From: CAZWVI01 sp964637165
Lineage (GTDB): Bacteria > Planctomycetota > UBA1135
NCBI GenBank assembly: GCA_964637165.1
Contig: CAZWVI010000003.1
Coordinates: 62,001 to 126,000, forward strand
Reading direction: 5' to 3'
Length of the DNA: 64,000 bases
Position 1 is the stretch's first letter. Each line of letters opens with the position of its first letter. The translations under genes were made by a program, and so were the position numbers. Below are positions 8,506 to 17,634 of this stretch, piece by piece. A model generated the notes under the pieces. That model made no database searches. It was given only the letters and a program-made list of their open reading frames with translations, and had not been told where the DNA came from.

Positions 8506-9318
8506 GTGATAAAGCTTGGCTGGAATTCAAATAGCTTTACCTCGCATCACCTAAAAGATGTAATCCCATGGTTGAGTGAGCTGGGTTATGAAGCACTTGC
8601 TTTAACGCCAGATGTTCCACATCTTGACCCACGCTATTCTTCCCCGGAAGATGTTCGCGCAATTGGCAACTTGTGTCGAAAAAACAATCTAGCCGTGGTC
8701 GTTGAAAGTGGTGCGCGTTATTTGTTGGATCCGCGCCGAAAGCATCGACCAAATTTATTGGAAGCTGGCGACAGTCGTGATATTCGCTTAAAGTATTTGC
8801 GCCATATGGTTGAATGGTGTGATTTATTAGAGGCAAAAGTTTTGTCGTTTTGGTCGGGCGTTACCCCGGTCGAGCAAGACTCCCCATGGGATCGCCTGTC
8901 AGATGGAATAGACAAGCTGTCGGTTTCGGCGAAACGTTATGGGGTCCAACTTGCTCTTGAACCCGAGCCTGGACATTTGGTGGCGACCCTTGCCGACTAT
9001 AAAAAATTTACCGAACAAAGCCCTGGTTTAGTCAAACTTTGTTTTGATACTGGCCACTTGTTGGCCAACCAAGAGACCGCACCGCACATTGCTTTATTAG
9101 AGTGGCAAGATGAAATTGTAAACATTCAGTTGGATGACGCGCGGAGTGGTGTTCACGAACATCTTGCGCCCGGCGAAGGTGAAGTTGATTGGCTTGCTTG
9201 GTGGGAGGCGATTAAGCAAAGCAAAATAAATGTGCCAGCGTGTTGGGAATTGTCCCGCGATTCACACCGCTTTGCCGAATTGGTTCAACGCGACCAATTG
9301 CGAATGCCGTCACGATAA
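8506..9318 (+). CDS. Xylose-isomerase-like TIM-barrel protein (sugar phosphate isomerase/epimerase family)
   Basis: This 270-residue protein has the AP-endonuclease-2/xylose-isomerase-like TIM barrel: N-terminal LGWNSNSF strand, metal-ligand candidates in LALEPEPGH and KLCFDTGHL, and the late segment APGEGEVDW that is typical of the family. Members include sugar epimerases, hydroxypyruvate isomerases and inosose dehydratases, so the substrate cannot be named. It starts with GTG at 8506 and ends by a 34-bp tail-to-tail overlap with the sulfatase gene on the other strand. Cytoplasmic; no signal peptide. Confidence 0.8.
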   Translation: MIKLGWNSNSFTSHHLKDVIPWLSELGYEALALTPDVPHLDPRYSSPEDVRAIGNLCRKNNLAVVVESGARYLLDPRRKHRPNLLEAGDSRDIRLKYLRHMVEWCDLLEAKVLSFWSGVTPVEQDSPWDRLSDGIDKLSVSAKRYGVQLALEPEPGHLVATLADYKKFTEQSPGLVKLCFDTGHLLANQETAPHIALLEWQDEIVNIQLDDARSGVHEHLAPGEGEVDWLAWWEAIKQSKINVPACWELSRDSHRFAELVQRDQLRMPSR

Positions 9319-10568
9319 GCTTGCACTTTATCCGGATAACTTTCGGAGAGATCATTTTCTTCAAAAGGATCTTCTGACAAGTTGAATAATCGTTCACGCG
9401 TAAGCTGTCCATCGTTGCGCTCGCGTAGAACAAATTTATGAAAGCCATCAACAACTGCGTAGTTACTCCAATTGTTGTTGCGCGCAGCAAAATAAAATTG
9501 ACGTTGCGGCGGATTGTCAGTCATTAAGCTGTTCCCACTTAGTTCTTCTAGCGAAAGCCCGGCCGCCGCCAAAATAGTTGGAGCAACGTCTCCGATATAA
9601 CGCGCCTGCTGGACTAATTCACCAGTAGTTTTGTTAGGCCAATAAAGGAATGCTGGAACACGAATGCCGCCCTCGAAAGAGGAGCCCTTGCCGCCGCGTA
9701 GTTGTCCGTTTGAACCACCATCTTCCTTGCCAGCACCGTTGTCGGCGAGAAAAATAATAAGAGTGTTATCGCTTTGGCCAATTCCTTCTAGTGCCTCGAT
9801 AACTTTTCCAACGGCTAAATCCATTTCATCAACCATTGCACAGAAAACCCGCCGCGCCGGATCATCAACCATGTGGTAGCGGCGAATTGACTCAATTGGA
9901 GCCTGAAGCGGGAGGTGTGGCGCTGTAAATGACAAATACAAAAAGAACGGCGCTTGCTGTTGTTGGGACTTCGTTATCCAACTGGCGGCCTCAGTGCCAA
10001 GAAGTTGAGTCGCGTAACCTTCTTCTTTTAGAGGAGTTTGATTTCGATACCAATCTAATTCCTGGTTGCGTGCAACATGAGTTTCGTAATCGATGGCGCC
10101 ATGCAGGTTGCCGTAAAAGTGGTCGAAGCCGCGTGCGTTAGGGTGCATTGATTTTTTTGCGTGCCCAAGATGCCATTTGCCAATGCAGGCGGTTTGATAA
10201 TTAGCTTTTTTAAGACGCTCGGCAATAGTTGGAACATTAAGCGGTAAGCCGCGGGTGTCTTCAGGTCGCAGTGGGTTCCACGCCATATCCATAGACATTG
10301 GATCTTCACCGGTTATTAAGGCGGAGCGTGCCGGCGAACACAAAGCCCAACTATAAAAACGTTCAAATCTTTTCGCCTTGCTGGCCAGCCGGTCAAGTTG
10401 CGGGGTTTTCATTTCACCGCCCAGATAGCCAAGATCGTTTACACCTAAGTCGTCGGCAACAATTAATACGATGTTTAGAGGAACGAAAGTTTGTTTTTCA
10501 GCAATTGTTGATTGCTCTGGCGCACAGGCTGAAATTAGTATTCCAATAATTATTAAGAATTTATTCAC
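9285..10568 (-). CDS. Sulfatase (formylglycine type), lipoprotein
   Basis: This type I sulfatase (~427 residues) hydrolyses sulfate esters, probably from sulfated polysaccharides. The formylglycine motif CSPARSALITG has the Cys that is oxidised to formylglycine, and NIVLIVADDLG supplies the first Ca ligands (two Asp). KWHLGH and the late DNGAGKEDGG segment complete the active site. The GTG at 10568 overlaps the upstream sulfatase stop as GTGA and places a lipobox (ISAC) at residue ~16, so it is a lipoprotein. An in-frame ATG at 10607 would bury the signal peptide. It is the second of a sulfatase pair; a formylglycine-generating enzyme is not visible here. Confidence 0.9.
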   Translation of the reverse strand: MNKFLIIIGILISACAPEQSTIAEKQTFVPLNIVLIVADDLGVNDLGYLGGEMKTPQLDRLASKAKRFERFYSWALCSPARSALITGEDPMSMDMAWNPLRPEDTRGLPLNVPTIAERLKKANYQTACIGKWHLGHAKKSMHPNARGFDHFYGNLHGAIDYETHVARNQELDWYRNQTPLKEEGYATQLLGTEAASWITKSQQQQAPFFLYLSFTAPHLPLQAPIESIRRYHMVDDPARRVFCAMVDEMDLAVGKVIEALEGIGQSDNTLIIFLADNGAGKEDGGSNGQLRGGKGSSFEGGIRVPAFLYWPNKTTGELVQQARYIGDVAPTILAAAGLSLEELSGNSLMTDNPPQRQFYFAARNNNWSNYAVVDGFHKFVLRERNDGQLTRERLFNLSEDPFEENDLSESYPDKVQAYRDGIRNWSR

Positions 10569-11965
10569 GGTCTTGAAGCCTCTGACCAGTCGCTTGGAAG
10601 CTCCCACCCCACCGGGGCTTCTGTAACCATCTCAGGAATTCCGTTTGGGCTCAAAGCGTGCCACTTAAGTGCCAGTTTGCGCAGTCGTTCAACTTGCTGT
10701 GGTTGCTGCTGCGAAAGATCAAGCTGTTCACTGGGGTCGCTACTTAACTGATAAAGTTTTTCAGTTTGTTTGCCACTATGTAAGGTGCGCCGAATGTATT
10801 TATAGTCATCATCAATTAAAGCTAAGTACCAACCCTTTTCCGAAATAGTGCCGAAAAATAAGTTGTTGCGCACAATCGGGCTTTGATTTCCCTTAATGTT
10901 TTCTAGCAGGTTTATGCCGTCAAAATCAGTGGCGCTGGCTATGCCTGCGCTTGCCAATAAAGTTGGCATCCAGTCTTGAGCGGTTATTAATTGTTGTGAT
11001 TGAATTCCGGAATCGATTTGATTTGGCCAACGCATTAATGCTGGCACGCGGATACCACCCTCTAGTGCCGATCCTTTGCCGCCGCGCAGCGGTTTGTTGC
11101 TTGCGCCCTCGATGCGTGCGCCACCGTTGTCGTTAAGAAATAACACAATAGTGTTTTCACTTTGCCCGCTTTCATCGAGTGCACTTAGTACTTTGTTGAT
11201 TGCTGAGTCCATTGACTCAACCATTGCCATGTAAACTGCCCGGCGCTCACCATGTTGTTTGGCGTATTTGGCTACAAGTTCGTCGGGCGCTTGAAGTGGT
11301 GTGTGTGGCGCATTAAAGGGTAAATATAAAAATAGAGGTTTGGTTTGTGACGTGTGTTCAAGGATTATGCGGGCGGCTTCATCGCCTAACAAATCGGTGC
11401 TATATCCTTCTTCAATAAGAGGCTGGCCATCGCGTTGCCAGTCAAGAGCAGTACCACGTTGGTGGCTAAAGTAGTCGTGGGCACCAGTTATTAAGCCATA
11501 AAAAGAATCAAAACCGCGGCTTAGTGGATGGTGTTCAGGCTTTCCATGACCAAGGTGCCATTTGCCAACGCAAGCAGTTGTGTATCCAGCGTTTTGCAAA
11601 ACTTCGGAAAGCAATTCTTCGCTTTGTGGAAGGCCATGGTTGTCCCATGGTCGTAGTGGCCGATACTGCAAACCAAAACGCACCGGCATCCGACCAGTTA
11701 AAAGCGCGGCCCGCGTTGGAGTACAGAGTGGTTGCACATAACTGCGCGCGAACGAAACGCCTTCGCTGGCGATCCGGTCAAAGGCCGGTGTTTGAATGTC
11801 ACTTCCGCGGTGGGACATATCAGCCCAACCCAAATCGTCGGAAACGATTAGAACAATGTTTGGGGCATTGTCAGCCAGCGAATCTTTTTGACTTGAGCCG
11901 TGGTCGGCACAGGCACTAAGAATTCCGAGCGTTACTAGCAGTAGAGTCTGGTGAAGAAGTTTCAT
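10565..11965 (-). CDS. Sulfatase (formylglycine type), lipoprotein
   Basis: This 466-residue arylsulfatase-like enzyme has the motif LCTPTRAALLTG with the Cys for formylglycine, NIVLIVSDDLGW with the metal-binding Asp pair, KWHLGHG and DNGGA. The N-terminus is a lipoprotein signal ending LSAC. It is paralogous to the downstream sulfatase, sharing domain order and flanking motifs, and the pair likely arose by duplication and acts on related sulfated glycans. Its first ~50 bases overlap the end of the isopropylmalate-synthase-like gene, an unusually long overlap, so expression may be coupled. Exported, membrane-anchored; the substrate is not predictable from sequence alone. Confidence 0.92.
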   Translation of the reverse strand: MKLLHQTLLLVTLGILSACADHGSSQKDSLADNAPNIVLIVSDDLGWADMSHRGSDIQTPAFDRIASEGVSFARSYVQPLCTPTRAALLTGRMPVRFGLQYRPLRPWDNHGLPQSEELLSEVLQNAGYTTACVGKWHLGHGKPEHHPLSRGFDSFYGLITGAHDYFSHQRGTALDWQRDGQPLIEEGYSTDLLGDEAARIILEHTSQTKPLFLYLPFNAPHTPLQAPDELVAKYAKQHGERRAVYMAMVESMDSAINKVLSALDESGQSENTIVLFLNDNGGARIEGASNKPLRGGKGSALEGGIRVPALMRWPNQIDSGIQSQQLITAQDWMPTLLASAGIASATDFDGINLLENIKGNQSPIVRNNLFFGTISEKGWYLALIDDDYKYIRRTLHSGKQTEKLYQLSSDPSEQLDLSQQQPQQVERLRKLALKWHALSPNGIPEMVTEAPVGWELPSDWSEASRP

Positions 11966-13187
11966 TCGCGGCGGCCATGACTTCGGGTTCAGTTAACAAA
12001 CAGGCACTGCGTTTAGCTTTATTTAAGACCGCAGTAATTTGTTCTTCGCTCGGTGAGATGCCACGCTTTTCTAAAAACCAAATCACATTTGATTTTCCGC
12101 TCATCGGCCCAACTGAAATTTTTTGTTCAAGGCCAAAGTCGTCAGCGGGAACGCCAGAGTAAACACGGTTGGCTAACCATTCGTCGCCTTTGCGGAATGC
12201 TTTGATTACCGCGGCTGCATGAACACCAGTGCCGGTTTCAAACGCGTCCTTTCCAAAGACTGGGTATTCGCCATGCACATCGCGATTTACGGATTCGCCA
12301 GCCAAGCGAACGTATTCACCCAAGCTGGTTAGGTCGCGGTCAATCCACCCAAGCAAATGAAGGTTTACTAGCAGCAAATCCATTTCGGTATTTCCGGCGC
12401 GCTCCCCGATACCTAGTGCGCATGCATGCGCCCGTTCAACGCCCGCGGAAATTGCCGCGAGGGTATTGGTTAGTCCGAGTCCACGATCACGATGTCCGTG
12501 CCAATCAAGCCCTGCGTTTGAGTCGCGCTCCTTAACAAAGTTGTTCATCCATGAAACAAGATTGCGCACACCTTCGGGGGTTGCGTTGCCAACAGTGTCA
12601 CACATACACAAACGGTCGGCGCCTTCATCGAGCGCAGTTCCATAAAGCGCGGATAAAATTTCCGGCGTGGCGCGCATCGTATCTTCGGTTACGAACATCA
12701 CAGGTAGGTCGTGTTGTTTGGCAAAACGAATTGAGTCACGCACGTTTTTTAGCATGTGTTCAAGGTCCCAGCCCTCGGCGTAAGCGCGAATCGGTGACGA
12801 ACCAATGAATGCACAAACTTCGATTGGTGCGCCCACTTCTTGCACCATGTCAACCACCGGCTCGATGTCACCAACTAGCGTACGACAGGCAACGTTGGGG
12901 GTGATCTTGAGGGTGGTCATTTCCCGCGCCAAAGCTTTGATATGGTCGCGCGCGACTTTACCAGCGCCAGGTAAACCAATGTCGGCGGTATCGATTCCTA
13001 AGGAATCCATAGCGTGGATAAGTTTGATTTTTTGATCGAGCGGTGGGTCAGTTACCGATGGGCATTGGAGTCCGTCGCGCAACGTTTCGTCGTCGAGCAT
13101 GACCGGCTTGTTAGGTGCCGGCAATTCGCTTGGCCCATGCTGTTGCCAGTCGTAGATCAAGCCTTGATGTTGTTGCTTAGTTGTCAT
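11916..13187 (-). CDS. 2-isopropylmalate synthase/homocitrate synthase-like DRE-TIM metallolyase
   Basis: This 423-residue enzyme belongs to the DRE-TIM family, which condenses acetyl-CoA with 2-oxoacids or cleaves related hydroxyacids. The N-terminal DDETLRDGLQ motif (Arg-Asp pair) and the HGH of DWHGHRDRGLG are the metal site; GIGERAGN is the second family signature. A C-terminal regulatory (LeuA dimer) domain is missing: only a helical tail follows the barrel. It could be a leucine-insensitive isopropylmalate synthase, a homocitrate synthase-like enzyme or another claisen condensing enzyme. It lies between the sulfatases and the unknown 13177-14235 gene in one minus-strand run with overlaps at both ends. 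Confidence 0.8.
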   Translation of the reverse strand: MTTKQQHQGLIYDWQQHGPSELPAPNKPVMLDDETLRDGLQCPSVTDPPLDQKIKLIHAMDSLGIDTADIGLPGAGKVARDHIKALAREMTTLKITPNVACRTLVGDIEPVVDMVQEVGAPIEVCAFIGSSPIRAYAEGWDLEHMLKNVRDSIRFAKQHDLPVMFVTEDTMRATPEILSALYGTALDEGADRLCMCDTVGNATPEGVRNLVSWMNNFVKERDSNAGLDWHGHRDRGLGLTNTLAAISAGVERAHACALGIGERAGNTEMDLLLVNLHLLGWIDRDLTSLGEYVRLAGESVNRDVHGEYPVFGKDAFETGTGVHAAAVIKAFRKGDEWLANRVYSGVPADDFGLEQKISVGPMSGKSNVIWFLEKRGISPSEEQITAVLNKAKRSACLLTEPEVMAAANETSSPDSTASNARNS

Positions 13188-14235
13188 TACCCTGAATGAA
13201 GTCGTCGAATTCTTGGTCGTCGAATTTTAGTGGTGTGTCGATGCCACTAACTAAGTTTTCTGAAACCCAGTCGGCAAGGGTTAAATCGGTGGCCAAGGCT
13301 TTGCCGAGTTCGTTTTGGCCTGAATCCAAAACAATTCCGGAGCGACGTAGCCGCCCGCCCGGGCTTACAAGATTGCGGCGGCTGAATAAATCACGCCGAG
13401 TTTCTGAAACAACCCGTAAACATTCAATTGCCGAGATGAATGGCTCACCTTCAACCAATTCACTGAACATTAGGTGCACCACAACCAGTAGGTGGTCAAG
13501 GCTAAGCTTGTGCTTTCGGCGGAAGCTTTCAATTTGAAAATGCTCGGCTCCGGGGGTGATGGCCAGCCGACCGCGAATCGTGGTTAGGGTGTTGCGCGCG
13601 GTTTGGCGAAGAATGCGAAATTGTGGCGATGGAGCGCCACTTGGCAAATCGGAAGGGAACAAAGACTCGGCGCGGGCCATGCATTGATTGCGCCATCCGT
13701 ATAAATCCCACAGGAATTCCTCTTGGTCACGATAGGGGCGGAGGACGTTCTCGCCATTAACAAGCGATACGTCTTGTGCGTCAGGGCTTTTTGAGGCCCA
13801 GAAGAGCGATAATGCGGCATTAGTTGGAGCGAACCAAGTGTCGATGGGGTCGCAAACATGGGCTTGAGCCTGAGCATGAAGCCATCCCTTAGAGCGGAGG
13901 GTTTCATTGGCCGACAGAAATTCCAGTGATTTACTGCGCTCAAAGCCAGCGGTGGCGAGCAAGCCGGTCAAGCTGCCGCCGTCAATCATGCGGTCATCGC
14001 CGCTTAATCGGCGGCGAAACAAAATCGCTAGCAGTAGAAGCTGGTGATCGTCCAATTCTGATGCGGTTGAATGTTCGGCGCCAGCTGGTAATTGAGAGTA
14101 AATATTCTCCCGTAATGTGCTGATTTGCTGTCGCGTGGTGATCAAATCTGCAGCACTTTGTTTGCCTTCAATTTTGCTACTTTGCAGTGCATCAATTTGG
14201 TCGCAGATTTGTAGGAGGCCTTCGAGGGGATTCAT
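13177..14235 (-). CDS. Unknown protein resembling the N-terminal domain of winged-helix AAA ATPases
   Basis: I do not recognise a catalytic domain in this ~352-residue soluble protein. Its segment KLSLDHLLVVVHLMFSELVE, followed by a helical part with RRDLFSRRNLVSPGG, resembles the substrate/regulatory N-terminal region that precedes the AAA module in some bacterial AAA proteins, but no Walker A or B motif is present. The start is set at the ATG at 14235; an in-frame ATG at 14256 would add seven residues. The gene is divergent from mgtE (start 14270), leaving 34 bases between starts, and its end overlaps the next gene by 11 bases. Confidence 0.5.
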   Translation of the reverse strand: MNPLEGLLQICDQIDALQSSKIEGKQSAADLITTRQQISTLRENIYSQLPAGAEHSTASELDDHQLLLLAILFRRRLSGDDRMIDGGSLTGLLATAGFERSKSLEFLSANETLRSKGWLHAQAQAHVCDPIDTWFAPTNAALSLFWASKSPDAQDVSLVNGENVLRPYRDQEEFLWDLYGWRNQCMARAESLFPSDLPSGAPSPQFRILRQTARNTLTTIRGRLAITPGAEHFQIESFRRKHKLSLDHLLVVVHLMFSELVEGEPFISAIECLRVVSETRRDLFSRRNLVSPGGRLRRSGIVLDSGQNELGKALATDLTLADWVSENLVSGIDTPLKFDDQEFDDFIQGNDN

Positions 14236-14269
14236 GTGTTCATATTGTAAAGCCATTTATAATCTGGGT

Positions 14270-15658
14270 ATGGCTAAGGTCCGCCGCCGCGCAATGCGCC
14301 AAAAGGTTCTCCAAGCACTGCGCGATTTTTTGTCGCAGGGCGGGGAAGGTGCAATTGACGTCATTGAAGGAATTCACGCCGCCGACTTGGCAGATGTGAT
14401 GTGGTTGGACATGTCTAAAGCCGAAGCCAAGCAAGTTTTTGACAGTTTGGATCACGAGTTGGCCGCCGAAGTTTTGGCCGAAGCGGAGCCTAAATTAGTT
14501 GAAGCGGCAATTGCTAATATGCCGTTACCAGAACTTGGCGCGCTGTTGAATTACATCCCAGCCGATGACGGCGCTGACATTTTGGAATTACTTCCGGAGG
14601 ATGTGCGCACCGAGGTTTTGACTTTTGTTGAACCTGACGACGCATCTGATTTGCGCCACCTTTCTGCCTACGATCCAGAATCTGCTGGTGGTTTGATGAC
14701 TACTGAATTTGTTTCGGAACGCCCGGAAGAAAAAATCGGTGACATTATCAAACGCATTAAACGCGGCGATGAAGAAGATGCCGAAACCATTAATGCCATT
14801 TACATTGTTGATGATGAGGGTTGCTTGACCGGAGTGGTCTCGTCGCGCGAATTATTGTTGGCTAGCATTCACGATGCAATAGGTGGCGTCGCCAACCCAG
14901 ACGTAATTCAAGTTCGCGTTGACGATGACCAAGAAGAAGTTGCCCGCCGACTATTACACTACAATTTATCAACCATTCCAGTTGTAGATTTGCGCGGAAT
15001 ATTGGTGGGTATTATTACCGCCGACGACGCCCTTGAAGTTCTCGAAGACGAGGGCAGCGAAGATGCCTTATTGCTCGCCGGTGCTCACGGCGAATCAGAA
15101 GCTGGTGAAAGTTTATGGCGACGAGTGATTCACCGCGCGCCGATGCTTTTGATTACCGTTTGTGCCGGCTTAGGCATGGCGCGAATTATGCATTGGCTAG
15201 CACCCGATGGCCAGTTTGGAGAATCACTTGAGGCAACTGTTTGGACTACGGTGTTGTCTTACATACCAATGGTCTTGGCCTTATCGGGAACCATCGGCAC
15301 GCAAACCTCAGCGATTATTGTGCGCGGCTTTGCAGTTGGCCAAATCGCCCCAGGAAGGCGTTTCAAGGTGTTTGTCGGCGAATTCCAAGTCGGATTACTG
15401 TTGGGTGCGTTCACTTGTTTTATCGCAATTCCAGCCGCCACCCTGTTCTCCGGTGGCGACTGGAATGTTGGAATATCGCTGGGAGTTTCATTGTTGTTGG
15501 CAATGACTTGGGCAGCAACCGCATCGGCCTCAATCGCTCTTGGAAGTGAAGCAGTTGGACTTGACCCGGCTTTAGTTTCCGGACCACTAATGATGGCGGT
15601 TAGCGATTTGTCAGCAGTCCTTTTATTCTTCGGTGTTGCACAACAACTGCTAAGTTGA
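14270..15658 (+). CDS. mgtE: Mg2+ channel/transporter MgtE
   Basis: MgtE is a homodimeric Mg2+-gated Mg2+ channel of the inner membrane. The 462-residue product has the N-terminal MgtE_N superhelix (residues ~15-130), two CBS domains (~135-265), a plug helix and five transmembrane helices. The pore signature is visible near the end as GLDPALVSGPLMMAVSDL. I chose the ATG at 14270 rather than in-frame starts upstream, because residues before it are not family-like and would overlap the divergent gene. Its TGA overlaps a TTG start of the signal peptidase gene (TTGA). Confidence 0.93.
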   Translation: MAKVRRRAMRQKVLQALRDFLSQGGEGAIDVIEGIHAADLADVMWLDMSKAEAKQVFDSLDHELAAEVLAEAEPKLVEAAIANMPLPELGALLNYIPADDGADILELLPEDVRTEVLTFVEPDDASDLRHLSAYDPESAGGLMTTEFVSERPEEKIGDIIKRIKRGDEEDAETINAIYIVDDEGCLTGVVSSRELLLASIHDAIGGVANPDVIQVRVDDDQEEVARRLLHYNLSTIPVVDLRGILVGIITADDALEVLEDEGSEDALLLAGAHGESEAGESLWRRVIHRAPMLLITVCAGLGMARIMHWLAPDGQFGESLEATVWTTVLSYIPMVLALSGTIGTQTSAIIVRGFAVGQIAPGRRFKVFVGEFQVGLLLGAFTCFIAIPAATLFSGGDWNVGISLGVSLLLAMTWAATASASIALGSEAVGLDPALVSGPLMMAVSDLSAVLLFFGVAQQLLS

Positions 15659-16662
15659 TTTTTTCTAAAAGATTGAGCTTTTATTTAGCGAGCCTCTTGC
15701 TCGTCGCCATCTTTGGCTTACTGTTTATTCCTGTTCGAGTAAATGGTCTTTCAATGTTGCCGCAATTGCACGGCAATCAATTGTTGCCGGTTGCACCAGT
15801 TTGGTTACGCGCGCCACAACGCGGTCAAGTGGTCGTGTTTGAAGAACCCGACACCGGAACCGTGGCCGTTAAACGAGTCGCTGGAATGCCCGGCGAACGC
15901 GTGCAAATAATTGGCGGTGATTTATTCGTCGACGGCCAACGATTTGTTCGTCAGGTTTTGCGCCCACAAGAATTGATTTCAATAGTTGATAGCGATACCA
16001 ATCTCGTTGACTTAACTTTAGGTGAAGCCACTAGCGGCGGCGACCGAATGTTGCGAGCACTTCCTTATGATGGGTTTTTGTTGGCCGGCAATTTTAGTGA
16101 CGGCATCATGCCCGCAACCGACTTGGCTATTTGTGTAGACTTTGACTTAAGCGAATCAGGTAACTTAGATTTGCTATTGCAGGAGGGTGAAAATTTATTT
16201 CGTTTAATAGCGCGCCCTGACCAATTGGAATTGCAATTGAATCAAGTCGCTTGGCCAGTGCAAAAACTTTCCAGCACATTAAAAGGTGGCCAATTAATGC
16301 TCAGCAAAATCGATAAGCAAATATCGGTGAGCTTAAACGGCAACTTAGTGCTGGGTCCATTTACTTATCCAGTTGCTGCCAGCACCCAACTCGCCGACGC
16401 ACCAGAATCACCAGCCACCGAACAGGCCGGACTGGGTGGAAGTGGTTTTACTATTCATCGTATGCGGGTAATGCGCGACCTTTTTCGTTCCCTAAGCGGA
16501 ACTTGGGCCACGTCCAAGGAGTTACAGTTGTCAGAGAACGAATTTTTCCTTTTGGGTGACAACCATCGAGCTTCCCGCGATTCGCGGCATTACGGACCGG
16601 TCAGCAAAGATTTGCTGATTGGAAACGGCGGTATGCGTTGGTTATTGGCGGGTCAAGAATAG
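15655..16662 (+). CDS. lepB: Signal peptidase I with large insertion
   Basis: This 335-residue membrane protease removes signal peptides from exported proteins. One N-terminal transmembrane helix is followed by box B NGLSMLP (catalytic Ser) and box D KRVAGMPGE (catalytic Lys), and the C-terminal box E GDNHRASRDSRHYGPV. Between boxes D and E there are ~150 extra residues that include a beta-rich segment with ISVSLNGNLVLGP, resembling concanavalin-like/LamG folds. The start is TTG at 15655, four bases inside the mgtE stop (TTGA). It ends one base into the start of the sigma factor gene (TAGTG), so mgtE, lepB and the sigma module form one transcription unit. Confidence 0.88.
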   Translation: MIFSKRLSFYLASLLLVAIFGLLFIPVRVNGLSMLPQLHGNQLLPVAPVWLRAPQRGQVVVFEEPDTGTVAVKRVAGMPGERVQIIGGDLFVDGQRFVRQVLRPQELISIVDSDTNLVDLTLGEATSGGDRMLRALPYDGFLLAGNFSDGIMPATDLAICVDFDLSESGNLDLLLQEGENLFRLIARPDQLELQLNQVAWPVQKLSSTLKGGQLMLSKIDKQISVSLNGNLVLGPFTYPVAASTQLADAPESPATEQAGLGGSGFTIHRMRVMRDLFRSLSGTWATSKELQLSENEFFLLGDNHRASRDSRHYGPVSKDLLIGNGGMRWLLAGQE

Positions 16663-17249
16663 TGAGCTCGACCCCAAAAGACCGCGGCGCGGCATTAATG
16701 CTGGCCTGCCAACAGGGCGACAAAAGTGCCTTCGACACCATTGTTGAGGAATTTTCTCCTGCGGTTTTTGGCGTATTGCGGCGTATTTTAGGGGCAAACC
16801 CCGCCGTTGAAGACCTTGCCCAGGAATCATTCCTGCGCCTTTACCGAGCGCGCGACCGCTATCGACCAGACGGAAAACTGACCACGTTTCTATTTCGAAT
16901 TTCCTACAACCTAGCTTTAAACCACATTAGAGGGCGAAATTGCCGCTCAGAAGTGGGAATGCCGACGAATTTAGATGGTGACTGGATTGAACTTGAAGAT
17001 AGCAAGATTGAATCGCCAGCAGAATCCCCCGATCGCAGCGACTGGGCGGGATTAATTGAAAAGGCTTTACAGGAACTTCCTGAGAACCAAAGAGCGGCAA
17101 TGGTGTTTCAACACTATGAAGGCCTAGACTTAGAGGAAATTGGCAGTCTCCTCGGAATTAGTGACAAGGCGGCCAAATCGCTATGTCACCGAGCCCGAGT
17201 CAAGATGCGCGAGCTCCTCACCCCCTACAAAGAGGCTGAAAATGACTGA
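16662..17249 (+). CDS. ECF-type RNA polymerase sigma factor
   Basis: This 195-residue group 4 sigma factor has region 2 (residues ~20-95), with QESFLRLYRARDRYRPDGKLTT and the helix FRISYNLALNHIRG, and region 4 (~130-190) with a helix-turn-helix in YEGLDLEEIGSLLGISDKAAKS. GTG at 16662 shares a base with the lepB stop (TAGTG); in-frame ATG at 16638 would lie within lepB. It is directly followed by an overlapping membrane protein gene that is the likely anti-sigma factor. The trigger is unknown. Such ECF factors in this type of genome often control surface or stress genes. Confidence 0.92.
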   Translation: MSSTPKDRGAALMLACQQGDKSAFDTIVEEFSPAVFGVLRRILGANPAVEDLAQESFLRLYRARDRYRPDGKLTTFLFRISYNLALNHIRGRNCRSEVGMPTNLDGDWIELEDSKIESPAESPDRSDWAGLIEKALQELPENQRAAMVFQHYEGLDLEEIGSLLGISDKAAKSLCHRARVKMRELLTPYKEAEND

Positions 17250-17634
17250 TTGGCTTGACAACATTCTTGACCGCCACCCTGGCGCAGACGTCCCCGCAGG
17301 ATTTACTGAGCGGGTGCGACTTGAAGTAGCCGCCGAGGAACCGTCCGGCAAATTGCTGAACGCATCCTTTGGTGAATGGACCACCCAGCTTGTGGCCGCG
17401 GCTCTGCTGTTGGCGCTTGGATTTTGGCTTGGCAATGGGCGGCCAGATGTGTCGCCAATCCAACAAGACCCAGTTGACGCGCAAGTTTCCGCCGCCGAAC
17501 TGGTTCAGCTTTATGAAAACCAGGCGCTCTTTAGCGAATGGGAAATGGCGGTTGACGAAAGCATCGACTTGAGCTTGAGCGACCTCGCTGCCGGAACTTG
17601 GGATCCACTCGAAGATCAGGAGCCAACCGAATAA
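17242..17634 (+). CDS. Probable anti-sigma factor, single-pass membrane protein
   Basis: This 130-residue protein has a short cytoplasmic N-terminal part (TDWLDNILDRHPGADVPAGF), one transmembrane helix (residues ~52-70, TQLVAAALLLALGFWLG) and an acidic periplasmic tail. Its ATG overlaps the sigma gene by eight bases. Position and topology suit an anti-sigma factor, although the zinc-binding HxxxCxxC motif of the ZAS class is absent. Function is inferred from position only. Confidence 0.6.
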   Translation: MTDWLDNILDRHPGADVPAGFTERVRLEVAAEEPSGKLLNASFGEWTTQLVAAALLLALGFWLGNGRPDVSPIQQDPVDAQVSAAELVQLYENQALFSEWEMAVDESIDLSLSDLAAGTWDPLEDQEPTE

